Shown: positions 1 through 9,173 of the stretch, piece by piece
How the letters are laid out: every line of letters begins with the position of its first letter
How positions within the stretch are numbered: position 1 is the first letter of the stretch
Assembly (NCBI GenBank): GCA_052035645.1
Contig: JBPOHK010000016.1
Span: 6,429 to 70,428 of the forward strand
Reading direction: 5' to 3'
Source: RPQJ01 sp052035645
GTDB lineage: Bacteria; Pseudomonadota; Gammaproteobacteria; Steroidobacterales; Steroidobacteraceae
DNA length: 64,000 bases
The notes under the pieces: generated by a model
What the model saw: the letters and a program-made list of their open reading frames with translations, nothing else
The model's database searches: none
Told to the model about the DNA's origin: nothing
Made by a program: the position numbers and the translations under genes

Positions 1-132
1 CTCGGAGATCGGGAAGACCGTGCTGGAGCCGTCGATCTTGATCGCCGCCTGGGCCTGTGCGCGGGCCGGGAGAGCCAGCGTCGCGACGCCGGCGAGCAAT
101 GCGGGAAGCGCCAACTTCTGCCACAACTTCAT
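1..132 (-). CDS. pstS: Phosphate ABC transporter substrate-binding protein PstS (N-terminal part, cut by window edge)
   Basis: Only the first 44 codons are present; the gene runs off the left edge. It starts with ATG at 132 and begins MKLWQKLALPALLAG, a typical Sec signal peptide (charged start, hydrophobic core, cleavage probably after the ALPARAQA region). The mature start contains KIDGSSTVFPISE, the characteristic opening strand and phosphate-contacting loop of PstS-type periplasmic phosphate-binding proteins. The family captures phosphate in the periplasm for the PstCAB importer. A good Pho box lies about 80 bases upstream at 209-226, and phoU, phoR and phoB lie nearby, which fits. The rest of pst is presumably to the left and is not seen. 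Confidence 0.85.
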   Translation of the reverse strand, partial: MKLWQKLALPALLAGVATLALPARAQAQAAIKIDGSSTVFPISE

Positions 133-208
133 GGAGTTAACCCTCGTCTGGTGAACGGGAGGAGAGCCACGGGGGCTCCTCGACTGGGCGGCAGTTTGCG
201 CAGGGTCT

Positions 209-226
209 GTGACAGGAATGTGACAT
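209..226 (-). promoter_or_regulatory. Pho box upstream of pstS
   Basis: Read on the minus strand the site is ATGTCACATTCCTGTCAC: two 7-base half sites (ATGTCAC and CTGTCAC) separated by four bases. This matches the PhoB-binding arrangement CTGTCAT-N4-CTGTCAT closely. It is 77 bases upstream of the pstS start on the same strand, where PhoB-dependent activation would be expected. It also lies in the divergent gap before dapE, but its orientation favours pstS. Confidence 0.75.
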
Positions 227-318
227 GCCAGAAAATCCTTGTCGCCCCGGCGCGCCTTGGTTATACAGGCCCGCCCGCCCGCACCGGCAGGCCCCTTCGT
301 CCCTCGTACGACAAGCCC

Positions 319-1455
319 ATGACAGCCACGCTCGAACTCACCCAGGAACTGTTGCGCCGCCCGTCGATCAGCCCGGAGGACCACGGCTGCCTGCAGGTCA
401 TCGCGGCCCGGCTGGCGCCCCTGGGATTTCGCGTCGAGCCGCTGGCCTTCGGTCCCGTGGCCAACCTGTGGGCCCGCCGCGGCGAGGCCGCCCCGGTCCT
501 GTGCTTCGCCGGCCACACGGACGTGGTACCGACGGGCCCGCGCGAGGAGTGGCGGACCGACCCGTTCGAGCCGCTGGTGCGCGACGGCGTCCTCTACGGC
601 CGCGGCGCCGCCGACATGAAGAGCGGGCTCGCTGCGATGGTCACGGCTCTCGAGCGCTTCGTCGCCCGCCACCCGGACCACCGGGGCTCGCTCGCCGTGC
701 TGTTCACGAGCGACGAGGAAGGCCCGTCGGTCGACGGCACCCGCCGGGTCGTCGAGGTGCTCGAGGCGCGCAACGAGAAGATCGACTGGTGCGTGGTCGG
801 CGAGCCCACCAGCGGCGAGGTGTTCGGCGACACGATCAAGGTCGGCCGGCGCGGCTCGCTCTCGGGCCGCCTCACGGTGCACGGCGTGCAGGGGCACATC
901 GCCTATCCGCAGCTCGCCGACAACCCGGTGCACGGCTTCGCACCGGCGATGGCCGAACTCGTGGCGACCCAGTGGGACGCCGGCAACGAGTTCTTCCAGC
1001 CGACGTCCTTCCAGATCTCGAACATCTCGGCCGGCACGGGCGCCCCGAACGTGATCCCGGGCGAGCTGAAGGTGCGACTCAACCTGCGCTTCTCGACCGA
1101 GCAGACGGTCGAGGCGCTGCAGAAGCGCGTCACCGCCATCCTCGACCGGCACCGCGTGAACTACTCGATCGAGTGGTTCGTCTCCGGCCTGCCCTTCCTG
1201 ACCCGCCCCGGCGTGCTGACCGGGGCGGTCGAGCGTGCCGTCGAGGAGACCACCGGACAGAAGCCGGCCTATTCGACGACGGGGGGCACGTCCGACGGCC
1301 GCTTCATCGCCCCGACGGGCGCCCAGGTCGTCGAACTCGGCGTCGGCAATGCGACGATCCACAAGGTGAACGAGTGCGTCCGCGTGGCGGACATCGAGCT
1401 GCTGAGCCGCGCCTACGAGCGCGTCATGGAGCTGCTGCTCGCGCGCGGGCGGTGA
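319..1455 (+). CDS. dapE: Succinyl-diaminopimelate desuccinylase
   Basis: A 378-residue M20 metallohydrolase that removes succinate from N-succinyl-LL-2,6-diaminopimelate in the lysine/meso-DAP (peptidoglycan) pathway in the cytoplasm. Dinuclear zinc ligands and catalytic residues are in place: H66 and D68 in GHTD, D99 in GRGAADMKSG, E133-E134 in SDEEGP, E162 in GEPTS and H349 in GNATIHK. These positions agree with the E. coli enzyme within one residue. The open frame extends upstream to 151, but that extension has no family similarity, so the ATG at 319 was chosen. There is no clear ribosome-binding site. The gene ends three bases from the convergent dsbB stop. Confidence 0.93.
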   Translation: MTATLELTQELLRRPSISPEDHGCLQVIAARLAPLGFRVEPLAFGPVANLWARRGEAAPVLCFAGHTDVVPTGPREEWRTDPFEPLVRDGVLYGRGAADMKSGLAAMVTALERFVARHPDHRGSLAVLFTSDEEGPSVDGTRRVVEVLEARNEKIDWCVVGEPTSGEVFGDTIKVGRRGSLSGRLTVHGVQGHIAYPQLADNPVHGFAPAMAELVATQWDAGNEFFQPTSFQISNISAGTGAPNVIPGELKVRLNLRFSTEQTVEALQKRVTAILDRHRVNYSIEWFVSGLPFLTRPGVLTGAVERAVEETTGQKPAYSTTGGTSDGRFIAPTGAQVVELGVGNATIHKVNECVRVADIELLSRAYERVMELLLARGR

Positions 1456-1458
1456 CCG

Positions 1459-1986
1459 TCAGGCGCGGGCGGGCTCGCGCTTGATGAAATTGACCCACAC
1501 CGCCCAGCTGCTCACGACCACGAGGCTCATCAGCACCCAGGTCGGCATGTTCAGGCCGAGGAACATCCAGTCGACCTTGGCGCACTCGCCGGAACCCTTG
1601 AGCACCTTCGCCAGCACCTCGTGCCAGGGCAGCACGTCCATCATGTAGTCGAGGCTGGCGCCGCACTCGGCCACCGTGCCCGCGGGCTGGGCGATGATCC
1701 ACATCTGGCGCGCCGCGACGGCCATGCCGAACAGCGCGACGAGATCGATCAGCGCCCCGTACACCCGGGCTCCGACGCCCCGGGGATCGTGCAGCGCCGC
1801 GAGCAGGAACAGCACGCAGATCACGAACACCGAGACGCGCTGCAGGATGCACAGCGGGCAAGGTTCGAGCTTCAGGCCGTACTGGCAGAACAGCGAATAG
1901 CCGAGCAGGCCGAGGCACGCGAGGAACCCGAGCAGGTTGCCCTGCCGGCGGGTCAGGCCGGAAAGAAACGCGACGATCGAACTCAA
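1459..1986 (-). CDS. dsbB: Disulfide bond formation protein B
   Basis: A 175-residue inner-membrane protein that reoxidises periplasmic DsbA and passes electrons to quinone. It has four hydrophobic segments and both essential cysteine pairs: C43-PL-C46 in the first periplasmic loop and C108/C135 in the second. The start is inferred as the TTG at 1986. It overlaps the phoU stop codon (TTGA), gives the usual family length of about 176, and places the first membrane helix correctly; no ATG exists nearby in frame. Translational coupling to phoU is unusual, because dsbB has no known role in phosphate control. dsbA is not in the window. Confidence 0.88.
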   Translation of the reverse strand: MSSIVAFLSGLTRRQGNLLGFLACLGLLGYSLFCQYGLKLEPCPLCILQRVSVFVICVLFLLAALHDPRGVGARVYGALIDLVALFGMAVAARQMWIIAQPAGTVAECGASLDYMMDVLPWHEVLAKVLKGSGECAKVDWMFLGLNMPTWVLMSLVVVSSWAVWVNFIKREPARA

Positions 1987-2726
1987 CCCTGGCTCCCGGT
2001 GCGTGCCGTGCGCAAGGCCGAGATCTGCTGCTCGACGTCCTCGATCGAGAGGTGACGGACGTCCTTGCCGAGCACCATGTAGATTACGTACTCGCAGATG
2101 TTCTTGGCATGGTCGCCGATGCGCTCGAGGGCACGGGCGACCCAGAGCACGTCGAGCGCACGACGGATGGTGCGCGGATCTTCCATCATGAACGTGATGC
2201 ACTGGCGCTGGATCGCCTCGTACTCCTCGTCGACCAGGCGGTCCTTGCGGGCCACGGTCAGCGCCGCCTCGGTGTCCAGCCGCGCGAAGGCATCGAGGGC
2301 CCCGCGCACCATCTCGGCCACCAGGCCGCCGATGTGCTTCAGCTCACGGTAGCGATCGACCGTGCGGTCGAGGCTCGCGAGCCGCGCGGCGGTGTGTCCG
2401 AGCTTCTCGGTTTCGTCGCCGATGCGCTCGAGGTCCGTGATGGTCTTGATCACCGCCACGATCAGCCTGAGGTCCGACGCCGTCGGCGCGCGCGTCGCGA
2501 GGATGCGGCTGCAGTCGTCGTCGATCGAGACCTCCATGGCGTTGACCTTGTGGTCCAGACGCGCGACCTCTTCCCCGAGCCGGCTGTCGCCGTCGACCAG
2601 CGCCTTGACCCCGTTCTGCAGCTGCTGCTCGACGAGGCCGCCCATCTGCAGCACGGCCGTGCGCACGCCCTCGAGATCGGCGTTGTAGCGGCTGTGGATG
2701 TGGTGGGAGAGGTCGGAGGTTTCCAT
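1983..2726 (-). CDS. phoU: Phosphate-specific transport system accessory protein PhoU
   Basis: A 247-residue all-helical protein with two tandem PhoU domains. Each carries an acidic metal-binding helix: DLERIGDETEKLG in the first half and ALERIGDHAKNICEY in the second. PhoU connects the Pst transporter to the PhoR sensor and keeps the Pho regulon off when phosphate is plentiful. It lies between the pstS end of the window and phoR/phoB but is separated from the porin gene by a repeat-bearing gap. Its stop codon overlaps the inferred TTG start of dsbB. No Pho box is visible just upstream. Confidence 0.93.
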   Translation of the reverse strand: METSDLSHHIHSRYNADLEGVRTAVLQMGGLVEQQLQNGVKALVDGDSRLGEEVARLDHKVNAMEVSIDDDCSRILATRAPTASDLRLIVAVIKTITDLERIGDETEKLGHTAARLASLDRTVDRYRELKHIGGLVAEMVRGALDAFARLDTEAALTVARKDRLVDEEYEAIQRQCITFMMEDPRTIRRALDVLWVARALERIGDHAKNICEYVIYMVLGKDVRHLSIEDVEQQISALRTARTGSQG

Positions 2727-2800
2727 GCGGTGCTCCAGCGTCGCGTGTTGTACAGGACCGCCGCTGTGGCGGCAAGTTCAGGCGTGGACCAAAGAAAAGA

Positions 2801-2862
2801 CCCTCACCCATTCCCTCCCCCGCCGGGGGCGGGGCAGGGCCGGCGATGCCGGCGGGTGAGGG
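2801..2862. repeat. REP-like imperfect palindrome
   Basis: The outer arms CCCTCACCC (2801-2809) and GGGTGAGGG (2854-2862) are perfect inverted repeats. They enclose a G/C-rich inner palindrome (CCCCCGCCGGGGGCGGGG). This is the style of the extragenic palindromes scattered through many high-G+C proteobacterial genomes. It follows the porin gene on the reverse strand, so it may also act as its transcription terminator or as an mRNA 3' stabiliser. Other genomic copies cannot be checked here. Confidence 0.55.
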
Positions 2863-2880
2863 TTCCGCGCCGAGGCGGGA

Positions 2881-4287
2881 TCAGAACTTGTAGTTCAGGT
2901 CCAGCTGCAGCCGGTTGTAGTCGAGGCCGTCGCCCGTGCGGAAGGCGTCGCCGGAGACCGGCGCGACGTCCTTGTTGAGCGAGTTGATGAAGTACGTCGC
3001 CATGATGTTGAAGTTCTTCACCGGGGCATAGGCGGCCCGCAGCACGAAGCCGTCGCCGTCGGTGCGGCCGTCGGCGAAGTCCGAGTCGACGATCTGCCCG
3101 AACAGCGCGTCCTTGTCGATGGACTGGTACCACACGCCGGCCAGCCAGTCGCCCGGGTTGCTGGCTTTGCCGAGCGACGCACCCAGTGCGTACGCCGTGT
3201 CGTACTCGACGTCCGAAGCCATGTTCCGGGCATAGTCAGCCCAGAGCTGGAACGGCAGGTTGAACAGCGTCGTGTTCATCTCGGCCGAGAGTTCGGCCAC
3301 GTTGTAATCGTAGGCCAGCAGGTTGGTCGTGCTGGTGCCGACGCGGTACGTCGTGTTGCCGTTCGCGTTGTTGCCGTACAGCGGCGACTTGTTCTCGCAG
3401 GCCACGCAATCGTAGTAGTGGGCCGCAATGCGGGTTTCGCCGCCGAACAGCGGGAACTTCATGCCGACCTGAGCACCCATGAGCCGGCTGTCGTAGTTGG
3501 TGCCGTCCGGGTCGGCAGTGTAGTTCTCGGTCAGCCAGGTGCCGTAGGCGCTGCCGAACAGCATGCCGCGGTCGAACTTGACGGCGATGCCCTCGGGATT
3601 GTAGTCGCCGTCGTAGAACATGCTCGTGCCCGGCCGCCAGTGCGCCCACGGCTGCTTGCCGAGGATGACGTCCACGCCGGCGACCGGCGTCCAGTCGACG
3701 AAGGCCATGTCGAGGCCGATGGACTTGCGGGTGCCGTTGCTGCCGAGCGTCTGGTTCGACGAGCGCGGATCGTCGCCGCCCGTCGCGATCAGCAGGGTGC
3801 CCTTGAGGTGGTCGCCGATCTTCGCGTCGAAGCCGAGTCGCGCGCGGATGCGCTGGCGGTCGCGATCCGCCGCGTCATCGACCGTGGCGGTCGCGCCGCT
3901 GCCGACGACGCGGTCCTGCTGGATGTTCTCGTGGCGATAGCGGAAATCGCCGCGCGCCTTGATCTTGGTCGCCCAGTCGGCGCCTTTCACCTTGGCGAGC
4001 TCGGCGCTGGCGACCGCGCTTTCCTCGCGCAGGTCGCGGGCCTGGGCCTTGAGGTAGTCGGTCTCGGCGTCGCGACGCTCGACCAGCGCCTTCAGCTCGG
4101 CGTTCTCGGTGGCGAGCTGGGCGTTGGTCGACTCGAGCCGGGCGAGGCGCTCGGCCAGCGCCTGCATCTGCGCCTGCACGGCTTCCAGGTCGGCCTTCGA
4201 GGCGGCGCCCTTGGTCTGGGCGGACGCGTCGACCGCGGCCAGGCCCAGGATGGCGGCCACGGCCGCCGCGATTACGGTCTTTCTCAC
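2881..4287 (-). CDS. Putative outer-membrane porin, probably phosphate-regulated
   Basis: A 468-residue beta-barrel protein. It opens with a signal peptide (MRKTVIAAAVAAILG, cleavage near ASA-Q). A coiled coil of about 60 residues follows (QAQMQALAERLARLE onward), then alternating amphipathic strands ending in the terminal phenylalanine NYKF that barrel assembly requires. It resembles the Porin_5 'putative porin' family. The GTG at 4287 is preferred because GAGGG sits eight bases upstream and gives a clean signal peptide; an ATG at 4320 has no ribosome-binding site. Position beside phoR/phoB/phoU and a candidate Pho box suggest phosphate or polyphosphate uptake like OprP/OprO, but the substrate is inferred. 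Confidence 0.8.
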   Translation of the reverse strand: MRKTVIAAAVAAILGLAAVDASAQTKGAASKADLEAVQAQMQALAERLARLESTNAQLATENAELKALVERRDAETDYLKAQARDLREESAVASAELAKVKGADWATKIKARGDFRYRHENIQQDRVVGSGATATVDDAADRDRQRIRARLGFDAKIGDHLKGTLLIATGGDDPRSSNQTLGSNGTRKSIGLDMAFVDWTPVAGVDVILGKQPWAHWRPGTSMFYDGDYNPEGIAVKFDRGMLFGSAYGTWLTENYTADPDGTNYDSRLMGAQVGMKFPLFGGETRIAAHYYDCVACENKSPLYGNNANGNTTYRVGTSTTNLLAYDYNVAELSAEMNTTLFNLPFQLWADYARNMASDVEYDTAYALGASLGKASNPGDWLAGVWYQSIDKDALFGQIVDSDFADGRTDGDGFVLRAAYAPVKNFNIMATYFINSLNKDVAPVSGDAFRTGDGLDYNRLQLDLNYKF

Positions 4288-4343
4288 GATCGGTACCCTC
4301 GGGGTGTGTGCAACGGACATGCCGTGCTTTTTAGGCCCGTCAT

Positions 4344-4372
4344 GTGACAATGAGGTTTCATGCACGCGACAG
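4344..4372 (-). promoter_or_regulatory. Degenerate Pho-box-like array upstream of the porin
   Basis: On the minus strand, 57 bases upstream of the porin start, CTGTCGC and TTGTCAC stand exactly 22 bases apart, with ATGAAAC at the 11-base position between them. PhoB half sites recur every 11 bases, so this could be a weak three-unit site. Each half site departs from CTGTCAT at two or more positions, so the call is tentative. Confidence 0.35.
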
Positions 4373-4411
4373 TTGCGCGTCATGCGCCGGAGCGGGGGGC
4401 GCGCGGCCGGA

Positions 4412-5707
4412 TCAGTTGCGCGGCTCGATGCGCGACGGCGGGAAGTGGCAGGTGAAGGTGCTGCCCTGCCCTTCGCGGCTCGCGATCTCGAGCCGGCCGC
4501 CATGGCGCTGCAGCGCGTGCTTGACGATCGCGAGGCCGAGGCCCGAACCGCCGAGCTTGCGGGAACGACCGGCATCGACCCGATAGAACCGCTCCGTCAG
4601 CCGCGGCAGGTGCTCGGCGGGTATGCCGATGCCGCTGTCGCGGACGGCCACGTGGCCGCCGTCCGCATCGACCCACCAGCGGATGTCGATCCGGCCGTCG
4701 GCGGGCGTGAACTTCACTGCATTCGACACCAGGTTGCCGAAGATCGAATGCAGTTCGCCGTCGGCGCCCAGCAACCGGGCGTCGCTGTCGAGCTTCAGTT
4801 CGATGACGGCCGGATGCACCGGGCGGGCGAGCGCCTCCTTGCGGATCACGGCCAGCAGGCCGCCGACGTCGATGGGCACGCGTTCCGCCTCGCCGCCCGC
4901 GGCCTCCATTTTCGACAGCTCGAGCAGGTCGCCGACGATCCCGCGCATGCGGTCCGACTGGCGCCGCATCTCCGCGACCGGCTCCTGCCACTCCTGCGGC
5001 AGCCCCGCATCGTCGGCCAGCGTGTCGAGATAGCCGCTGATGACGGTCAGCGGCGAGCGCAGCTCGTGCGAGGCGTTCGCGACGAAGTCCTTGCGCATCG
5101 ACTCGAGGCGCGCCTCGCTCGTCACGTCGCGCACGATCAGCAGCCCGAGACCCGAGTCGCCCGAGGCGACCAGGCTGAACAGGTACCAGCGGTCGCCGAA
5201 CTGCGGGAAATGCACCCGCGGCGGCGCACCCTTGCCGCCCTGCTCCACGTACTCGATGAAGTCCGGATGGCGGACCAGGTTGTCCACCCGCAGGCCGAAG
5301 TCGATCTTGCGGCGCAGGTTCAGGTAGTCGGCCGCGGTGCGGTTGAACCAGAGGATCTCGCGGGCCGGGCCGAGCAGGATCGCACCGTCGGGCATCGCGC
5401 TGGTCATGCGGCGCAGCTCGCGCAGCAGGCGCAGCACCCGGCGCTTGTGGAAGACCTTGCGGCGGTACAGGCGCGTGGTGACCGCCATCACCTCGCCCCA
5501 CAGCCCCGTCATGTCGGGCGGCCTCTGCCGGCTGCGGTGGCGCAGCCAGTGATCGAGCCGCAGCAGGTTGCGCACCTGCGCGGCGAGGACGAGGACGGCC
5601 GCAACGGCGATCCAGCGGCCGGGATGACCCGCCACCGCGCCGATCGCGCCAGCGAGCGCCAGCACGAGCACGATGCCGATCAGGTAGCGCCAGCCCGGTT
5701 TGGACAA
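4412..5707 (-). CDS. phoR: Phosphate regulon sensor histidine kinase PhoR
   Basis: A 431-residue membrane kinase with two N-terminal membrane segments (about residues 8-27 and 31-46) and almost no periplasmic loop, as in PhoR. A charged linker and a PAS domain (about 100-195) follow. The HisKA domain has H214 in NASHELRSPL, and the HATPase domain shows the N box (NLVSNAVKFTP), G1 (DSGIGIP) and G2 (GSGLGLAI). It phosphorylates PhoB when phosphate is scarce, with PhoU/Pst as the input. It starts 20 bases after phoB, so the two form an operon. Confidence 0.93.
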   Translation of the reverse strand: MSKPGWRYLIGIVLVLALAGAIGAVAGHPGRWIAVAAVLVLAAQVRNLLRLDHWLRHRSRQRPPDMTGLWGEVMAVTTRLYRRKVFHKRRVLRLLRELRRMTSAMPDGAILLGPAREILWFNRTAADYLNLRRKIDFGLRVDNLVRHPDFIEYVEQGGKGAPPRVHFPQFGDRWYLFSLVASGDSGLGLLIVRDVTSEARLESMRKDFVANASHELRSPLTVISGYLDTLADDAGLPQEWQEPVAEMRRQSDRMRGIVGDLLELSKMEAAGGEAERVPIDVGGLLAVIRKEALARPVHPAVIELKLDSDARLLGADGELHSIFGNLVSNAVKFTPADGRIDIRWWVDADGGHVAVRDSGIGIPAEHLPRLTERFYRVDAGRSRKLGGSGLGLAIVKHALQRHGGRLEIASREGQGSTFTCHFPPSRIEPRN

Positions 5708-5727
5708 GGTGTGGCGCGCTCCGCAGG

Positions 5728-6423
<696 letters not shown>

Positions 6424-6471
6424 CTCGGCCCCTGTGGCGCGGCCTGGTTGCAGCAGAATTACAGTCGTCAA

Positions 6472-7167
6472 TTATGACATTCCCGTGACAGGGCCACCGG
6501 CGGGCCTCGCCACGTCGTCGCGCACGTAGCGCGGCAACGCCTCCTCGGCCGACACGGCGCGACCGGCGGCGAGCCCCAGCGCGCCGAGGCGCGCGACCGC
6601 ATCGGCGCGCGGATGGAAGCCCGGGTGGACCTGCAGCCCGGCCGCCCGGATCCGCTCGTCGAGCACGGGATAGCGGCCGAGGGCATTGCCCGCCACGTGC
6701 CGGATCGTCGAATCGATCCCGACCCTGTCCGGCGGGCCGACCGCCTCCGGGTGGATCTCGAGAGGCTCGGCCGCGCCCGGGCCACGCCGGTAGACCGCCC
6801 AGTAGACCTCCCCCATGCGCGCGTCGTTGCAGACGAGCACGTGTTCGTCGGCGGCCGCCGGCACCTGGAACGCCACGGCCGCGAGGCTGGAGACGGGCAC
6901 GACGGGCCGCGCTGCGCCGAGCGCGAGCCCCTGCGCCACGCCCGCCGCCACGCGCACGCCCGTGAAGGCCCCCGGGCCGCGGCCGAACGCGATGGCGTCG
7001 AGTTCCTCGAGCCGCAGTCCGGCCTCCCGCAATGCCGCGTCCACCATCGGCAGGATCAGCTCGGCGTGGCTGCGCTGCGTCAGCACGGAGTGCAGGGACA
7101 GCCGGCCGTCCGCGAGCACCGCGGCCGAGCAGCATTCCGTCGCGGTGTCGAGGGCGAGCAGGCGCAT
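6472..7167 (-). CDS. tsaB: tRNA threonylcarbamoyladenosine biosynthesis protein TsaB
   Basis: A 231-residue member of the Kae1/TsaD-like fold (ASKHA). Together with TsaD and TsaE it helps make the t6A modification at position 37 of ANN-decoding tRNAs. The N-terminal nucleotide-binding signature MRLLALDTATE and the GRGPGAFTGVR loop are typical, and the length matches the family. The start is the ATG at 7167. It follows yoaA by 32 bases, an arrangement also known from enterobacteria. Its last codons (PVTGMS and TAA) contain a complete Pho box, so the 3' end doubles as the phoB regulatory region. Confidence 0.9.
   Translation of the reverse strand: MRLLALDTATECCSAAVLADGRLSLHSVLTQRSHAELILPMVDAALREAGLRLEELDAIAFGRGPGAFTGVRVAAGVAQGLALGAARPVVPVSSLAAVAFQVPAAADEHVLVCNDARMGEVYWAVYRRGPGAAEPLEIHPEAVGPPDRVGIDSTIRHVAGNALGRYPVLDERIRAAGLQVHPGFHPRADAVARLGALGLAAGRAVSAEEALPRYVRDDVARPAGGPVTGMS
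6474..6491 (-). promoter_or_regulatory. Pho box for phoBR, embedded in the 3' end of tsaB
   Basis: The minus strand reads CTGTCACGGGAATGTCAT: half sites CTGTCAC and ATGTCAT separated by four bases, a strong match to the PhoB box. It is 50 bases upstream of the phoB ATG and within the final seven codons of tsaB. It predicts PhoB-dependent autoactivation of phoBR. Confidence 0.75.
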
Positions 7168-7199
7168 GACGTCAGCGTGACCGATCGGACGACGCGGCG

Positions 7200-9170
7200 C
7201 TAGCCCGGCGCCGACGGGGGCAGGGCCGCGTCCGCGCCGAGCCGCTCGCGCAGGAACGACCGCACGTCCTCGAGCGAGCGCGTGCGCCGCATGGGCGGCA
7301 GCGAGGCGAGAAAGGTGCGTCCGTAGCCCTTGGTCACGAGCCGCGTGTCGCAGATCGCGACCACGCCGGAGTCCGTCTCGTCGCGGATCAGGCGGCCGAC
7401 GCCCTGTTTCAGCGAGATGACCGCCTGCGGGACCTGCTCGTCGAAGAACGGATTGCCGCCCTGCTCGCGGATCGCGGCGAGGCGGGCCTTGAGCAGCGGA
7501 TCGTCGGGCGCGGCGAACGGCAGCTTGTCGATGACGACCACCGACAGCGCCGCGCCCTTGACGTCGACACCCTCCCAGAAGCTGCCGGTCCCGAGCAGCA
7601 CGGCATTGCCGGCCTCGCGAAAGGTGCGCAGCAGCTGGTCGCGCGAGGCGCTGCCCTGCACCAGCACCGGCACCGGCGGCGAGGCGCCCCACACGCGCTG
7701 CAGTTCTTCCGCGCCCTCGCGCAGCGCGCGGTGGCTGGTGAACAGCAGGAAGGCCCGCCCGCCGCTGGTCTCGAGCACCGGCAGCGCGGCGCGGATCACG
7801 TCGCGGGTGTGCCCGGGCGCCCCGGGATCGCCGAGGCCCTTCGGCAGGTACAGCAGCGCCTGGTGCGCGAAGTCGAACGGACTCTCGAAACGGACGGCGC
7901 GCGCGCGGCCGAGGCCGCTGCGCCGCTTGAAGTGCGTGAAGTCTTCGCCGACCGCGAGGGTCGCCGAGGTCAGGATCCAGGCGACGGGCTGCGTCTGCAG
8001 CAGCGCCGCCAGCGGCGTGGCCACGTCCACCGGCGCGAAGTGGCAGCTGACGTTGCGCGGCCCGGTCTCGGCCCAGCGAACCCCGCCGGGGGCCTCCGCG
8101 CCGGTCAGCGCCTGCAGCCGCTGTCCCGCCTCCTCCAGCCGCTCGCGCAGCCGCGCGAAAGCGGCCTGGTTGTCCGCCGCCGCGAGCGGTGCCAGCACCT
8201 CCGCCAGCTCGCCCGCACGCCCCGCCAGCCCATGGAGCGCCTCGAGCAGGCGCTCCGGCCACGCGGCGTGCTCGATGCGCGCCTCCGTGCCCGCGGTCGC
8301 ACCGAGCACGGCTGCCACCTGCTGGTCGAGCGCGCCGATCGCCGCGTCGATGCGCCCGCCCATCTGTTGCGCGAGCAGCAGTTCGCCGGTGAGGTCCTTC
8401 ACCAGCGTGGCGATCTGGCGCGTGCTGACGCTGTAGCCGAGGAACTGCGCGGCGACGTCGGGCAGCTGGTGCGCCTCGTCGATGACGACGGCATCGACGC
8501 CTGGCAGCAGGTCGCCGAACCCTTCCTCCTTGAGCACGAGGTCGGCCATCAGCAGGTAGTGGTTCACGACCACGATGTCGGCGGCCTGCGCCTCGCGGCG
8601 CGCGGCGAGCACCCAGCACTGCTCGAACTTCTCGCACTTCACGCCGAGGCAGTTCTCGCGGGTCGAGGTCACCCAGGGCCACACGGCGTCCTGTTCACCG
8701 AGGCCCGGCAGCTCGGCGATGTCGCCGCGCCGCGTGACGTGCGACCACGCCCGCACCCGCGGCAGCGCGGTCGCGACGTCGCGCTTCAGGCCGCGCGCGT
8801 AGGCCTGCTGCTCCGCCAGCTCGAGCCGGTGCGGACAGAGGTAGTTCGCGCGTCCCTTGAGCAGCGCCACGCGCACGGGCCGCCCGAGCGCGCCGCAGAT
8901 CGCGGGCAGGTCGCGGTGGAAGAGCTGGTCCTGCAGGGCGCGCGTCCCGGTCGAGACGATGACCCGCTTGCCCGACAGCAGCGCGGGCCCGAGGTAGGCG
9001 AAGGTCTTGCCGGTACCGGTGCCGGCCTCGACCACGAGTTGCTCACGGCCCGCGAGCGCCGCCGCGACGTGCTCGGCCATGGCGACCTGCTGGGCGCGCA
9101 CCGTGAACCCGGGCAGCGCCTCGACCAGCGGTCCGTCGGGACCGAAGACTTCCGCGAGGGTGGACGCCAC
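7200..9170 (-). CDS. yoaA: XPD/DinG-family ATP-dependent DNA helicase YoaA
   Basis: A 656-residue superfamily 2 helicase. Walker A is EAGTGTGKTF (about residues 48-57) and Walker B/DEAH is VIDEAHQLPD. Four cysteines of an iron-sulfur cluster lie between motifs I and II: one in NYLCPHRLE and three in ENCLGVKCEKFEQC. Late motifs include GSFWEGVDVKG and QGVGRLIRDETD. YoaA works with the polymerase III chi subunit in repair of stalled replication in E. coli. The start is GTG at 9170, three bases after the preceding stop. The placement immediately before tsaB is conserved with E. coli and supports the name over DinG. Confidence 0.88.
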   Translation of the reverse strand: MASTLAEVFGPDGPLVEALPGFTVRAQQVAMAEHVAAALAGREQLVVEAGTGTGKTFAYLGPALLSGKRVIVSTGTRALQDQLFHRDLPAICGALGRPVRVALLKGRANYLCPHRLELAEQQAYARGLKRDVATALPRVRAWSHVTRRGDIAELPGLGEQDAVWPWVTSTRENCLGVKCEKFEQCWVLAARREAQAADIVVVNHYLLMADLVLKEEGFGDLLPGVDAVVIDEAHQLPDVAAQFLGYSVSTRQIATLVKDLTGELLLAQQMGGRIDAAIGALDQQVAAVLGATAGTEARIEHAAWPERLLEALHGLAGRAGELAEVLAPLAAADNQAAFARLRERLEEAGQRLQALTGAEAPGGVRWAETGPRNVSCHFAPVDVATPLAALLQTQPVAWILTSATLAVGEDFTHFKRRSGLGRARAVRFESPFDFAHQALLYLPKGLGDPGAPGHTRDVIRAALPVLETSGGRAFLLFTSHRALREGAEELQRVWGASPPVPVLVQGSASRDQLLRTFREAGNAVLLGTGSFWEGVDVKGAALSVVVIDKLPFAAPDDPLLKARLAAIREQGGNPFFDEQVPQAVISLKQGVGRLIRDETDSGVVAICDTRLVTKGYGRTFLASLPPMRRTRSLEDVRSFLRERLGADAALPPSAPG

Positions 9171-9173
9171 GGC

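Noticed and set aside
151..318. N-terminal extension of dapE
   Set aside because: The extra 56 residues have no family similarity and cross the pstS Pho box; M20 family numbering fits the ATG at 319.
4288..4320. Upstream ATG for the porin
   Set aside because: It has no ribosome-binding site and puts 11 residues before the signal peptide; GTG 4287 has GAGGG at good spacing.
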